Source: Paracoccaceae bacterium (lineage in GTDB: Bacteria > Pseudomonadota > Alphaproteobacteria > Rhodobacterales > Rhodobacteraceae). Taken from it: a stretch of DNA of 64,000 bases. The position numbers and the translations under genes are program-made. The stretch spans positions 230,153 to 294,152 of the forward strand of contig JASBTX010000009.1 of assembly GCA_030148225.1 (NCBI GenBank). Direction: 5' to 3'. Under the pieces are notes generated by a model that was given only the letters and a program-made list of their open reading frames with translations, had not been told where the DNA came from and did not search any database. Shown here piece after piece: positions 19,854 through 27,703 of the stretch; the first letter of the stretch is position 1, and each line of letters starts with the position of its first letter.

Positions 19854-19894
19854 GCGACATATATGCATCAAAAGCGACATTTGCGTTTTATGCA
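19854..19894. promoter_or_regulatory. Candidate AraC-type operator: repeated heptamer and overlapping dyad
   Basis: The heptamer GCGACAT occurs at 19854-19860 and 19874-19880, exactly 20 bp apart, on one face of the helix, as is usual for AraC-family sites. The second copy lies inside an imperfect palindrome (19864-19894, TGCATcAAAAGC against GCGTTTTaTGCA). It is located between the importer operon and the AraC-type gene. The rest of the 311-nt gap (19690-20000) holds no gene. Confidence 0.5.
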
Positions 19895-20000
19895 ACAGGG
19901 ATTCAGCGCAATATCGAAAAATTGACAGGCCGCGATCCTGCCGGATGCGCGACGCCTCAGTCAGGTTGATCTCAGTTCGCAGCGGTGTTTTGACCCCTGA

Positions 20001-20813
20001 TCAGTTCGGATCCGACCTGAATTCCGAAGGCGGTTTGCCAATGCGCTGCGTAAAGGCCCGCGTGAAATACGCCGCAGAGCGAAAGCCGAGCCGCGCAGCG
20101 ATTTCCTTGATCGGCATCGACGTCTCCAAAAGCAGCCGACGCGCCTCGAAGAAGATGCGGTCCATCAACAGCGCCGAGGCCGATTTGCCGCATTTGGCAC
20201 GGCACACCCGCGACAGATGCGTTGGCGTGACCTTGAGGCTGGCGGCATATTCGGCCACCGTCTTGCCCGAGGAGTAGTCGTGGGACAAAAGCGCAGTATA
20301 GGCTGAGACCAGACGCGATGCCGCGTCGCCCGGGCCTTCATCCTCGGCCTCGCTCTTGTAGCGCTGCATCTTGACGGCGAGCAGGTCCAGAATGGCGTGA
20401 CACGCCGCAACCTGACCGTCGCGCTCGGTTTCAAGCTCGAGTGCCAGTTGCTCGATCAGGCCCTGCATCATCACCTGTTCCTGCAGGTCGGTCAGACGCG
20501 TAGTGATCGGCTCGTCAAACAGGTCAGTGGCGTAATTGCGGGGCCAGAAGATCGCATGGCCCAGCACCTGATTATTGACCTGAAATCCGTGCATCACGCC
20601 CTTGGGGACCAGCGCCATCGTACCCTTGCTGTAGCCGAATGTGTCGCCAGAGAGGAAAAACCGCCCCTTGCCCTGACTGAATGAATAGAGAACCGGTCGC
20701 GCATGGCTGCGCATCGCCTCTGTCCGCCATCGCCCGCCGCGCGAGAGCGCCACCAGCGATATGACCCGCATTCCCCCCAAAGGAGAGCTCGATTGAGTAT
20801 TATATATCTGCAC
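20001..20813 (-). CDS. AraC family transcriptional regulator
   Basis: Probable activator or repressor of the adjacent importer. The N-terminal half has a cupin-like sensor pattern (RPVLYSFSQGKGRFFLSG, ALVPKGVMHGFQV). The C-terminal 100 residues are a double helix-turn-helix AraC domain (TVAEYAASLKVTPTHLSRVCRAK, then IKEIAARLGFRSAAYFTRAF). Start chosen at GTG 20813 (270 residues, VQIYNTQ) with CAGGG upstream; the frame is open to a TTG at 20870. It precedes the binding protein on the same strand with a 311-nt gap, so it likely has its own transcript. Confidence 0.88.
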   Translation of the reverse strand: MQIYNTQSSSPLGGMRVISLVALSRGGRWRTEAMRSHARPVLYSFSQGKGRFFLSGDTFGYSKGTMALVPKGVMHGFQVNNQVLGHAIFWPRNYATDLFDEPITTRLTDLQEQVMMQGLIEQLALELETERDGQVAACHAILDLLAVKMQRYKSEAEDEGPGDAASRLVSAYTALLSHDYSSGKTVAEYAASLKVTPTHLSRVCRAKCGKSASALLMDRIFFEARRLLLETSMPIKEIAARLGFRSAAYFTRAFTQRIGKPPSEFRSDPN

Positions 20814-20886
20814 GTTACCCTGCCCGACGCACTTTTTTTCAACTCTGAACCGGAAATGTCCGATTTTCAAAGGGATTTACTGAATT

Positions 20887-20906
20887 TTATCCACAGGTTG
20901 TCCACA
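20887..20906 (+). promoter_or_regulatory. Tandem DnaA-box-like sites
   Basis: A perfect DnaA box TTATCCACA (20887-20895) and a one-mismatch copy TTGTCCACA (20898-20906) lie 11 bp apart, one helical turn, in the gap between the AraC-type gene and miaA. Short motifs can occur by chance; the pairing in phase is what supports it. Confidence 0.45.
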
Positions 20907-20921
20907 GGCGTTGCAATAATG

Positions 20922-21791
20922 CTACGGCAGGTTTCGGGCAATCCAGTCGCTCATCCGGGCGCGGAACCATGTGCGCTGACGCTTAGCATATTGCTTTGTC
21001 GCGGTTTTTCCCTGCAATATCGCCGTTTCCAAAGTGATCTCGCCGCGAAGATACCCGATCAGTGTCGCGGCGCCGATGGCCTTGGAGGAAGGCGCGGTTG
21101 GGTCCCAATTCCGCAGGTTTTGTCGCGCCTCCGCCAGCGCGCCCATCTCGATCATCTGATCGAAACGGGCGTCGATGCGACGGTTCAGCCAGTCTGTATC
21201 GGCGGTCATGACGATCCGGGTGGCCCTATCCGGAGCGATCAACGGTAGTGGCGTTTCGCGCTGCCATTCACTGATGGGGCGGCCAGTCTGTTCCAGAACC
21301 TCCCATGCGCGCTGCACCCGCATCCTGTTCATCAGATCGATACGGGCATGGGTGGCGGGATCGTCCCGGGCCAGCCGGTCCTGCATCGCCCGCAGGCTCA
21401 GCCCGTCGGCTTTTTCACGAATTTCTGGTGAGGTTGCCGGTATCTCGGCCAATCCCTGCGTTAGTGCCGAAAAATACAGCCCTGTTCCCCCAACGATGAT
21501 CGCCCGGCCAACCTCGGGCAGCAGTGCCGCGACCTCGCGCAGCCATCTGCCGACCGTATAGGGATCGTCACCGGCAATATGACCATAAAGATGATGCGGC
21601 ACCCGCGCGACATCGGCGGCGTCGGGGCGCGCGGTCAATATACGCCAGTTCGCATAGACCTGAAGCGCATCGGCATTGACAATAACGCCGCCGCCCGTTT
21701 CGGCGATCTCCATCGCCAGCGCTGATTTGCCAGATGCTGTTGGTCCCGCGATCAGCACGGGACGGTCATCGGGGATGTCTCGGATTTCCAC
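20922..21791 (-). CDS. miaA: tRNA dimethylallyltransferase MiaA
   Basis: Transfers a dimethylallyl group to A37 of tRNAs reading UNN codons. The 289-residue product has the P-loop GPTASGKSALA near the N terminus, the DALQVYANWRILTARP segment that binds the tRNA, and the GGTGLYFSAL and AIGAATLIGYL blocks. The frame is open to 21875, but GTG 21791 has GAGG at good spacing and gives the family N terminus. Divergent from pyrH with a 121-nt gap. Confidence 0.94.
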   Translation of the reverse strand: MEIRDIPDDRPVLIAGPTASGKSALAMEIAETGGGVIVNADALQVYANWRILTARPDAADVARVPHHLYGHIAGDDPYTVGRWLREVAALLPEVGRAIIVGGTGLYFSALTQGLAEIPATSPEIREKADGLSLRAMQDRLARDDPATHARIDLMNRMRVQRAWEVLEQTGRPISEWQRETPLPLIAPDRATRIVMTADTDWLNRRIDARFDQMIEMGALAEARQNLRNWDPTAPSSKAIGAATLIGYLRGEITLETAILQGKTATKQYAKRQRTWFRARMSDWIARNLP

Positions 21792-21912
21792 TTTCGTTCC
21801 TCGCCCCTGCCGGCGCAAACCTTTGCAACATGCCCGGCGGGAAAACAGATTGATTAGCCGCCGCTTTTCCGACATGTAACGCGCAAATAACCGAAAAGAC
21901 GGAGCGCTGCCA

Positions 21913-22650
21913 ATGGATGAGACCGAGATCCCCGAGGTGAATGCGACGTATAAGCGGGTTATGCTGAAAATTTCGGGTGAAGCGCTGATGGGGGATCAGG
22001 GTTTCGGCCTGAACCCCCCTACAGTCGAACGTATCGCGACCGAGATCAAGCGGGTGCATGATCTGGGTGTCGAAATTTGTATGGTCATCGGTGGCGGCAA
22101 CATCTTTCGCGGGTTGCAGGGCAGCGCGCAGGGAATGGAGCGCACCACAGCTGACTATATGGGTATGCTGGCCACGGTGATGAATGCGCTGGCGATGCAA
22201 AGCGCGCTCGAGGCGATGGGCCTCTATACCCGCGTGATCTCGGCCATTCCCATGGATCAGATCTGCGAGCCCTATATCCGGCGCCGTGCCGTGCGCCATC
22301 TGGAAAAGGGCCGGGTCTGTATCTTTGCAGCCGGCACGGGAAACCCCTATTTCACGACAGACACCGCCGCGACGCTCAGAGCCAGCGAGATGAGCTGCGA
22401 AGCGATCTTCAAGGGCACAAAGGTTGATGGTGTCTACGACAAGGACCCGGCGCTCTTTCAGGATGCGGTGCGCTACGACGATATTTCCTATGACGACGTG
22501 CTGCAAAAGCGGCTCAGGGTCATGGACGCATCGGCGATTGCGCTGGCGCGCGACAACGATCTGCCGATCATCGTGTTTTCGCTGGATGAGCCCGGCGGAT
22601 TTCAGACCATTCTGCAGGGGCATGGCACCTATACAAGAGTGCACGGTTAG
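21913..22650 (+). CDS. pyrH: UMP kinase PyrH
   Basis: Phosphorylates UMP to UDP, feeding RNA and, through UDP-sugars, envelope synthesis; hexameric and usually controlled by GTP and UTP. The 245-residue amino acid kinase fold shows [33 protein letters not shown] and the DGVYDKDPA metal/nucleotide segment. ATG 21913 is the first gene of the long envelope operon that runs to lpxB. rpsB-tsf, which often precede pyrH, are not here. Confidence 0.96.
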   Translation: MDETEIPEVNATYKRVMLKISGEALMGDQGFGLNPPTVERIATEIKRVHDLGVEICMVIGGGNIFRGLQGSAQGMERTTADYMGMLATVMNALAMQSALEAMGLYTRVISAIPMDQICEPYIRRRAVRHLEKGRVCIFAAGTGNPYFTTDTAATLRASEMSCEAIFKGTKVDGVYDKDPALFQDAVRYDDISYDDVLQKRLRVMDASAIALARDNDLPIIVFSLDEPGGFQTILQGHGTYTRVHG

Positions 22651-22698
22651 CGCTATAGGAAAGCAGATCAGAACGCCGGGAAGCAAAAGAGCGCATGA

Positions 22699-23265
22699 AT
22701 GTCAGAAGATGATCTTGATATCGACCTAGACGATTTGCAACGGCGGATGGAAGGCGCGATGAATGCATTGCGCACAGAGTTTCTCTCGCTCAGGACGGGC
22801 CGCGCCTCGGCCTCGATGCTCGAACCGGTGATGGTGGATGCCTATGGGCAGAAAACCCCGGTTAACCAGGTCGGAACCATCAATGTGCCAGAACCACGGA
22901 TGGTTACCGTCAACGTCTGGGACAAATCCATGGTCAATGCGGTCGAAAAGGCATTGCGCGAGAGCGGTCTGGGTATCAACCCGGTCGTGGATGGCACGAT
23001 CATCCGCCTGCCGATCCCCGAACTGAACGAAGAGCGCCGTCGCGAACTGACCCGTGTCGCCGCGCAATATGCCGAACATGCGCGCGTGGCCGTGCGCAAT
23101 GTGCGCCGCGACGGCATGGATCAGCTGAAAAAAGCCAAGGCGGCGGGCATGGGCGAGGATGATAACAAGCTCTGGGCGGATGAGGTTCAGGAACTGACCG
23201 ACAAGTTCATCGCCAATGTCGATGAGGCGCTGGAATCCAAACAAGCGGAAATCATGCAGGTCTGA
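22699..23265 (+). CDS. frr: Ribosome recycling factor
   Basis: Splits post-termination ribosomes together with EF-G. The 188-residue product matches the family along its length: a three-helix bundle with the LRTGRAS motif ([13 protein letters not shown]), [11 protein letters not shown], and a long C-terminal helix ending QAEIMQV. ATG at 22699; 48 nt after pyrH and 28 nt before uppS. Confidence 0.97.
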   Translation: MSEDDLDIDLDDLQRRMEGAMNALRTEFLSLRTGRASASMLEPVMVDAYGQKTPVNQVGTINVPEPRMVTVNVWDKSMVNAVEKALRESGLGINPVVDGTIIRLPIPELNEERRRELTRVAAQYAEHARVAVRNVRRDGMDQLKKAKAAGMGEDDNKLWADEVQELTDKFIANVDEALESKQAEIMQV

Positions 23266-23293
23266 AGTAAACCGGGCGGTTAGAGGTTATTTC

Positions 23294-24013
23294 GTGAACA
23301 CATTGAATACTACGGATTTCAAACACGTTGCGATCATTATGGATGGCAACGGACGCTGGGCCGAGCAGCGCGGGCGACCCCGCCTGATAGGCCATCAGGA
23401 AGGTGCGCGCCGCATCAAGGAGATCGTGCGCGCCTGCCCGCATCTGGGTGTGTCACATCTGACCGTGTTTGCGTTTTCGACAGAGAACTGGAAGCGTACC
23501 CAGGCCGAGGTTGCGGGCCTTATGTCGCTCTTTCGCCGCTATATCCGCAAGGAAATGCAGGATTTCATGAAAGAGGGCGTCCGCGTACGGTTCATCGGCG
23601 ATCGTATCCGTCTGGATGCCAAGCTGCGCGGGCTGATGGACGAGGTCGAGGAACTGACCCAGAACAATTCCCGCATCCACCTGACGATTGCGCTGAATTA
23701 TGGTGGCCGGGATGAGGTTGCGCGCGCATCACGACGACTGGCCGAACAGGTGGCGCTGGGGCGGATCAACCCGGCAGATGTGGATGAAACCACGCTCGCC
23801 CGATTCCTCGATACCTGTTTCCTGCCCGATCCCGATCTGGTGATCCGCACCTCGGGCGAGGCGCGGATTTCGAACTTCCTGCTCTGGCAGTCCGCCTATG
23901 CGGAATATGAGTTCATCGATACTTACTGGCCTGATTTCACCAAGGAAATCTTTTCCGAGGTCATGCAGCGTTTTGGCAAGCGGGACCGCCGTTTCGGGGC
24001 AGTCGTGGCGTGA
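23294..24013 (+). CDS. uppS: Undecaprenyl diphosphate synthase (cis-prenyltransferase)
   Basis: Adds isopentenyl units to farnesyl diphosphate to make the C55 lipid carrier for cell wall and O-antigen sugars. The 239-residue product has the catalytic Asp in IIMDGNGRWAEQRG, FAFSTENWKR and the RTSGEARISNFLLWQ substrate segment. The longest frame begins at 23216 inside frr; GTG 23294 with AGAGG 8 nt upstream is the natural start. It overlaps cdsA by 4 nt (GTGA). Confidence 0.95.
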   Translation: MNTLNTTDFKHVAIIMDGNGRWAEQRGRPRLIGHQEGARRIKEIVRACPHLGVSHLTVFAFSTENWKRTQAEVAGLMSLFRRYIRKEMQDFMKEGVRVRFIGDRIRLDAKLRGLMDEVEELTQNNSRIHLTIALNYGGRDEVARASRRLAEQVALGRINPADVDETTLARFLDTCFLPDPDLVIRTSGEARISNFLLWQSAYAEYEFIDTYWPDFTKEIFSEVMQRFGKRDRRFGAVVA

Positions 24014-24816
24014 ACAAGGCCAGCAATCAACCCGGACGCTGGGATGATCTGATACCCCGTATCCTGTCAGGTGCGGTGATGTCGGCCATCGGTGTCGGTG
24101 CGATCTATTTCGGTGGCGCGTTCTTTCTGTTTGTTGTTGCGATCTCGGTCGGGCTGATGGTCTGGGAATTGTCGCGCATGGTTGCGCCCGATGCCCGGCG
24201 CGAGGCGATGCTGCGCGGCTTTGCCTCGGGTGTTGTGCTGGTGTTGGTGCCCTATCTCGACGCGGTGCTGATCGGTGCCATTGCGCTCGTTCTGGTGCTG
24301 AGTGCGGCGGTGACGGTGGCGTCATTCCGACAAAGCTTTGTCCTTTATTTCCTCGCGCTTCTGGTGGCAGGCTATGGGCTGATCACATTTCGCGCGCTGC
24401 ATGGGGGAACATGGCTCTTTTGGCTGGTGCTTGTCGTGATCGTCACAGATATCGCCGGGTATTTTGCCGGGCGGCTAATCGGCGGGCCGAAATTCATGCC
24501 CCGCATCAGCCCCAAGAAAACATGGTCCGGTACGGTCGCGGGCTGGATCGCTGCCGGGCTGGTGGGGTGGTATTTCATTTCGATCACGCGCGCGGGCTGG
24601 GACCTTTTGTGGATTTCGATGATGCTCGCCTTTGCCAGCCAGTTGGGCGACATCGCCGAAAGCGCGCTGAAACGGCGCGTGGGCGTCAAGGACAGTTCCA
24701 ACCTGATCCCGGGGCATGGCGGGCTTTATGACCGGTTTGACGGGCTGCTCGGCGCGACGCTCTTTATGCTGCTGGTCGCGCTGATCGTCGATGTGCCCGA
24801 CGTCATCATTCGATAG
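24010..24816 (+). CDS. cdsA: Phosphatidate cytidylyltransferase
   Basis: Makes CDP-diacylglycerol from phosphatidate and CTP, the precursor of all phospholipids here. The 268-residue protein has about eight transmembrane helices and the family signature near the C terminus (LGDIAESALKRRVGVKDSS, then PGHGGLYDRFDGL). GTG start within the uppS stop (GTGA), so translation is coupled. dxr begins 8 nt downstream. Confidence 0.95.
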   Translation: MNKASNQPGRWDDLIPRILSGAVMSAIGVGAIYFGGAFFLFVVAISVGLMVWELSRMVAPDARREAMLRGFASGVVLVLVPYLDAVLIGAIALVLVLSAAVTVASFRQSFVLYFLALLVAGYGLITFRALHGGTWLFWLVLVVIVTDIAGYFAGRLIGGPKFMPRISPKKTWSGTVAGWIAAGLVGWYFISITRAGWDLLWISMMLAFASQLGDIAESALKRRVGVKDSSNLIPGHGGLYDRFDGLLGATLFMLLVALIVDVPDVIIR

Positions 24817-24824
24817 CGTCCCCG

Positions 24825-25997
24825 ATGGTGCGGCGCGTATCGATTTTTGGCGCAACCGGCTCAATCGGTGAAAACACGCTTGATCTTATTGCCCGCCGCC
24901 CCGAAGATTTCGACGTTATCGCGCTCACGGGCGGTCGCAATATCGACCGTTTGGCCGCACTTGCCCGAAAGCATAGCGCCTGCATCGCCGTGACTGCGTT
25001 TGAAGACTGTTATCAGCCACTTGCAGAGGCACTGGCCGGTTCGGGCATCGAAGTTGCGGCCGGACCGGATGCGATCGCTGCCGCCGCTGAACGCCCGGTC
25101 GACTGGGCCATGTCGGCCATCGTGGGTGCGGCGGGTCTGGTGCCCGGTCTCGCCATTCTGCGTCAGGGGGCAACGCTGGCGCTGGCCAACAAAGAAAGCC
25201 TCGTCGCCGCCGGGCCGCTGGTCATGCAGAGCGCGCGTGATCATGGCGCGACGCTCTTGCCCGTCGACAGTGAACATTCGGCAGTGTTTCAGGCGCTGAC
25301 CGGCGAAGACATCGCGCGCGTCGAGCGTATCGTCATCACCGCTTCGGGCGGCCCGTTCCGGGACTGGAGCACAGAGGAGATGCAGCAAGCCACGCTGGCA
25401 GAGGCATCGGCGCATCCGAACTGGTCGATGGGCCAGCGCATCACCATCGATTCCGCCTCGATGTTCAACAAGGCGCTCGAAATGATCGAAACGCGCGAGT
25501 TTTTCGGTGTGCCCCCCGAACAGATCGAGGTGCTGATCCATCCGCAGTCGATCCTGCACGCCATGGTGGGCTATTGCGACGGCGCGATGATGGCGCATCT
25601 CGGCCCGCCGGATATGCGCCATGCCATCGGTTTTGCCCTGAACTGGCCCGAACGCGCGGAATTGCCGGTGGCGCGGCTTGATCTGGCCGGGCTGGGCGCG
25701 CTGGAATTCAGCAAACCGGACGAAGGCAGATTTCCCGCCCTGCGGCTGGCGCAAGAGGTGATGGCGGCAGGTGGCCTTGCCGGTGCGGCCTTCAACGCGG
25801 CCAAGGAAACCGCGCTGGACCTCTTTATCGGCGATCACCTGAAATTTACCGATATGGCAGGTCTTGTAGAGCGTACTCTTGACAAGATTTCGGCGGATTT
25901 CGGCCCGAAGCAGGCCGAAATTACCCTTGATAACGTGCTGTCGATGGACCATTTGGCACGCGTAACTGCCCGGGAACTGGCGCAGAGCGCACACTAG
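24825..25997 (+). CDS. dxr: 1-deoxy-D-xylulose 5-phosphate reductoisomerase
   Basis: First committed step of the MEP isoprenoid pathway: converts DXP to MEP with NADPH. The 390-residue product has the N-terminal NADPH site GATGSIGENTLDLI, LANKESLVAAG, the metal-binding DSEHSAVFQ and the active-site loop region SMGQRITIDSASMFNKALE. It supplies precursors for uppS encoded nearby in the same operon. Confidence 0.97.
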   Translation: MVRRVSIFGATGSIGENTLDLIARRPEDFDVIALTGGRNIDRLAALARKHSACIAVTAFEDCYQPLAEALAGSGIEVAAGPDAIAAAAERPVDWAMSAIVGAAGLVPGLAILRQGATLALANKESLVAAGPLVMQSARDHGATLLPVDSEHSAVFQALTGEDIARVERIVITASGGPFRDWSTEEMQQATLAEASAHPNWSMGQRITIDSASMFNKALEMIETREFFGVPPEQIEVLIHPQSILHAMVGYCDGAMMAHLGPPDMRHAIGFALNWPERAELPVARLDLAGLGALEFSKPDEGRFPALRLAQEVMAAGGLAGAAFNAAKETALDLFIGDHLKFTDMAGLVERTLDKISADFGPKQAEITLDNVLSMDHLARVTARELAQSAH

Positions 25998-26012
25998 CAG
26001 GCGAGGATTTTC

Positions 26013-27341
26013 ATGGTTGAACTCATTCCATCCTTTGGCGGGGTGCTGGGAACAGTGCTGGCCTTTGTGGTCGCCCTCTCGGTTATCGTGGCGATCCATG
26101 AATACGGTCATTACATCGTCGGACGGTGGTGCGGTATCCATGCCGAAGTGTTTTCGCTGGGGTTCGGGCCGGTGATCTGGTCGCGCGCCGACCGACATGG
26201 CACGGTCTGGCAGATCGCGCTCTTGCCGTTTGGTGGCTATGTGCGGTTTTTGGGGGATGCGAATGCCGCCAGCGGCGCTGATGGCGAGGCGCTTGCAGAG
26301 ATCAGCGAAGAGGATCTGAAGCGCACGATACATGGTGCAGCGCTCTGGCGGCGTTCGGCCACAGTCGCAGCCGGGCCGGTCTTCAACTTTATCCTGTCTA
26401 TCCTTGTATTTGGCGGACTGGCCCTGTCGCAGGGCGTCACGGTCGAAGAGGCCGTGCTGGGCAAGATCAAACCGTTGCCCGATCCCGTGACCGAATTGCG
26501 CGAAGGCGACCGCATTCTGGCGATGAACGGCATCGAGGTGTCGGGTTTCGATGACTTTGCCAAAAGCATCGATCTGATCGATGTGGGGCCTGTGGATTAC
26601 CGGATTGCCCGTGGTGATCAGGTGCTGAACGTGACGGGGCCTTACCCGCGCCCGCCGCGCGCCGAGGCCGTGCGCCCGGGTTCGGCGGCGGATGATGTCG
26701 GTATCAAGGAAGGCGACTACATCTTTGAGATGGAGGGGCAGGGGGTTCAGTCCTTTCGTGAACTGATCGCCATCGTGACCGCCTCTGAGGGGCGACCCCT
26801 GACCGTACGGGTCTGGCGCGACGGCACCGAATTCGACGCCACGCTTGTGGCGCGCCGCTCGGACGAGCCAAAGCCCGATGGCGGCTTCGAGACGCGATGG
26901 CTCCTTGGGATTGTCGGGGATATCTTCTTTGAACCGGTGACGGAAACGCCCGGCGTTTTCGAGGCCGTGCGCCTGGGCGCGGAAAGTACATGGCGGGTCA
27001 TCCGCACCTCGCTTTCGGGACTGATGCATGTGATTTCCGGTGCGATCAGCACCTGTAACCTGCAGGGTCCGATTGGCATTGCCGAAACCTCGGGCCAGGC
27101 CGCCAGCCAGGGGATCGTGAGCTTTATCAGCTTTATCGCGGTATTGTCGACGGCTGTCGGGCTTTTGAACCTGTTCCCGATACCGGTTCTGGATGGCGGG
27201 CATCTTGTGTTTCACGCCTACGAGGCCGTGGCAGGCCGCCCCCCGAATGACAAGGTGCTGCGCATCCTGTTTGCACTGGGGCTGGGCCTGATTCTGACAC
27301 TGATGATCTTTGCCTTATCCAACGATCTGTTCTGCCCGTGA
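26013..27341 (+). CDS. rseP: RIP metalloprotease RseP (site-2 protease)
   Basis: Membrane zinc protease that cleaves substrates within the membrane, classically anti-sigma factors of envelope stress, and removes signal peptide remnants. The 442-residue protein has HEYGH (His29, Glu30, His33) in the first helix, a periplasmic PDZ region in the middle, and the third metal ligand in NLFPIPVLDGGHL near the C terminus. Four transmembrane segments as usual. 15 nt after dxr. Confidence 0.95.
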   Translation: MVELIPSFGGVLGTVLAFVVALSVIVAIHEYGHYIVGRWCGIHAEVFSLGFGPVIWSRADRHGTVWQIALLPFGGYVRFLGDANAASGADGEALAEISEEDLKRTIHGAALWRRSATVAAGPVFNFILSILVFGGLALSQGVTVEEAVLGKIKPLPDPVTELREGDRILAMNGIEVSGFDDFAKSIDLIDVGPVDYRIARGDQVLNVTGPYPRPPRAEAVRPGSAADDVGIKEGDYIFEMEGQGVQSFRELIAIVTASEGRPLTVRVWRDGTEFDATLVARRSDEPKPDGGFETRWLLGIVGDIFFEPVTETPGVFEAVRLGAESTWRVIRTSLSGLMHVISGAISTCNLQGPIGIAETSGQAASQGIVSFISFIAVLSTAVGLLNLFPIPVLDGGHLVFHAYEAVAGRPPNDKVLRILFALGLGLILTLMIFALSNDLFCP

Positions 27342-27406
27342 AATCGTCACGCTCCCGCTGCCTGACCGGACGTTTTCGACATTGCCGTAATTTGGCCCCA
27401 TTCATG

Positions 27407-27433
27407 GGTTATGCAGAATGCGGTTACGCAGAA
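27407..27433 (+). repeat. Two-copy direct repeat before the 41-residue gene
   Basis: GGTTATGCAGAA (27407-27418) and GGTTACGCAGAA (27422-27433) match at 11 of 12 positions with a 15-bp period, ending 14 nt before the GTG start. Could be a regulator site or a small duplication in the leader. The remainder of the gap after rseP is featureless. Confidence 0.5.
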
Positions 27434-27447
27434 GACAGGAGCACACA

Positions 27448-27573
27448 GTGCAGCATATCAGATCAGGTTATAAGGGTCTCTCCCTCCTTTTTGCCCTGAA
27501 CGTCGATCGCTTGCTTTGGCCGCTTGCGATAACTGTTGCGCTGATTGCAGGAAATTACGTCGGTACGCTGTAG
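27448..27573 (+). CDS. Small membrane protein between rseP and bamA (41 aa)
   Basis: No known function. GTG 27448 with CAGGAG 7 nt upstream opens a 41-residue frame beginning VQHIRSGYKGLSLLFALN, followed by VDRLLWPLAI and a hydrophobic helix (about residues 23-36), ending NYVGTL. The basic N terminus and hydrophobic remainder predict an inner membrane peptide. A well-placed ribosome site, the codon choice and a terminator right after it support a real gene. Its place between the site-2 protease and the outer membrane assembly gene suggests, without proving, an envelope role. Confidence 0.7.
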   Translation: MQHIRSGYKGLSLLFALNVDRLLWPLAITVALIAGNYVGTL

Positions 27574-27596
27574 CCGAATAATCCTCCCTGAACTTG

Positions 27597-27644
27597 GCGG
27601 CGACTTGTGGATAAACTCCACAATCGCCGCTCTTGCCTTTTGAC
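27597..27644 (+). terminator. Hairpin terminator upstream of bamA, containing a DnaA-box sequence
   Basis: GCGGCGA, a bulged C and TTGTGGA pair perfectly with TCCACAATCGCCGC across a 5-nt loop, followed by TCTTGCCTTTT. It separates the 41-residue gene from bamA, so part of the transcript should end here. The stem and loop include TGTGGATAA (27606-27614), the exact complement of DnaA box TTATCCACA. A possible bamA promoter follows (TTGACA at 27640-27645, poor -10). Confidence 0.7.
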
Positions 27645-27703
27645 ATTTTGCAACATTCTGGGTACTCAGAACCAATAGGTTTTGAAGCAGAAGAATCGCA
27701 ACA

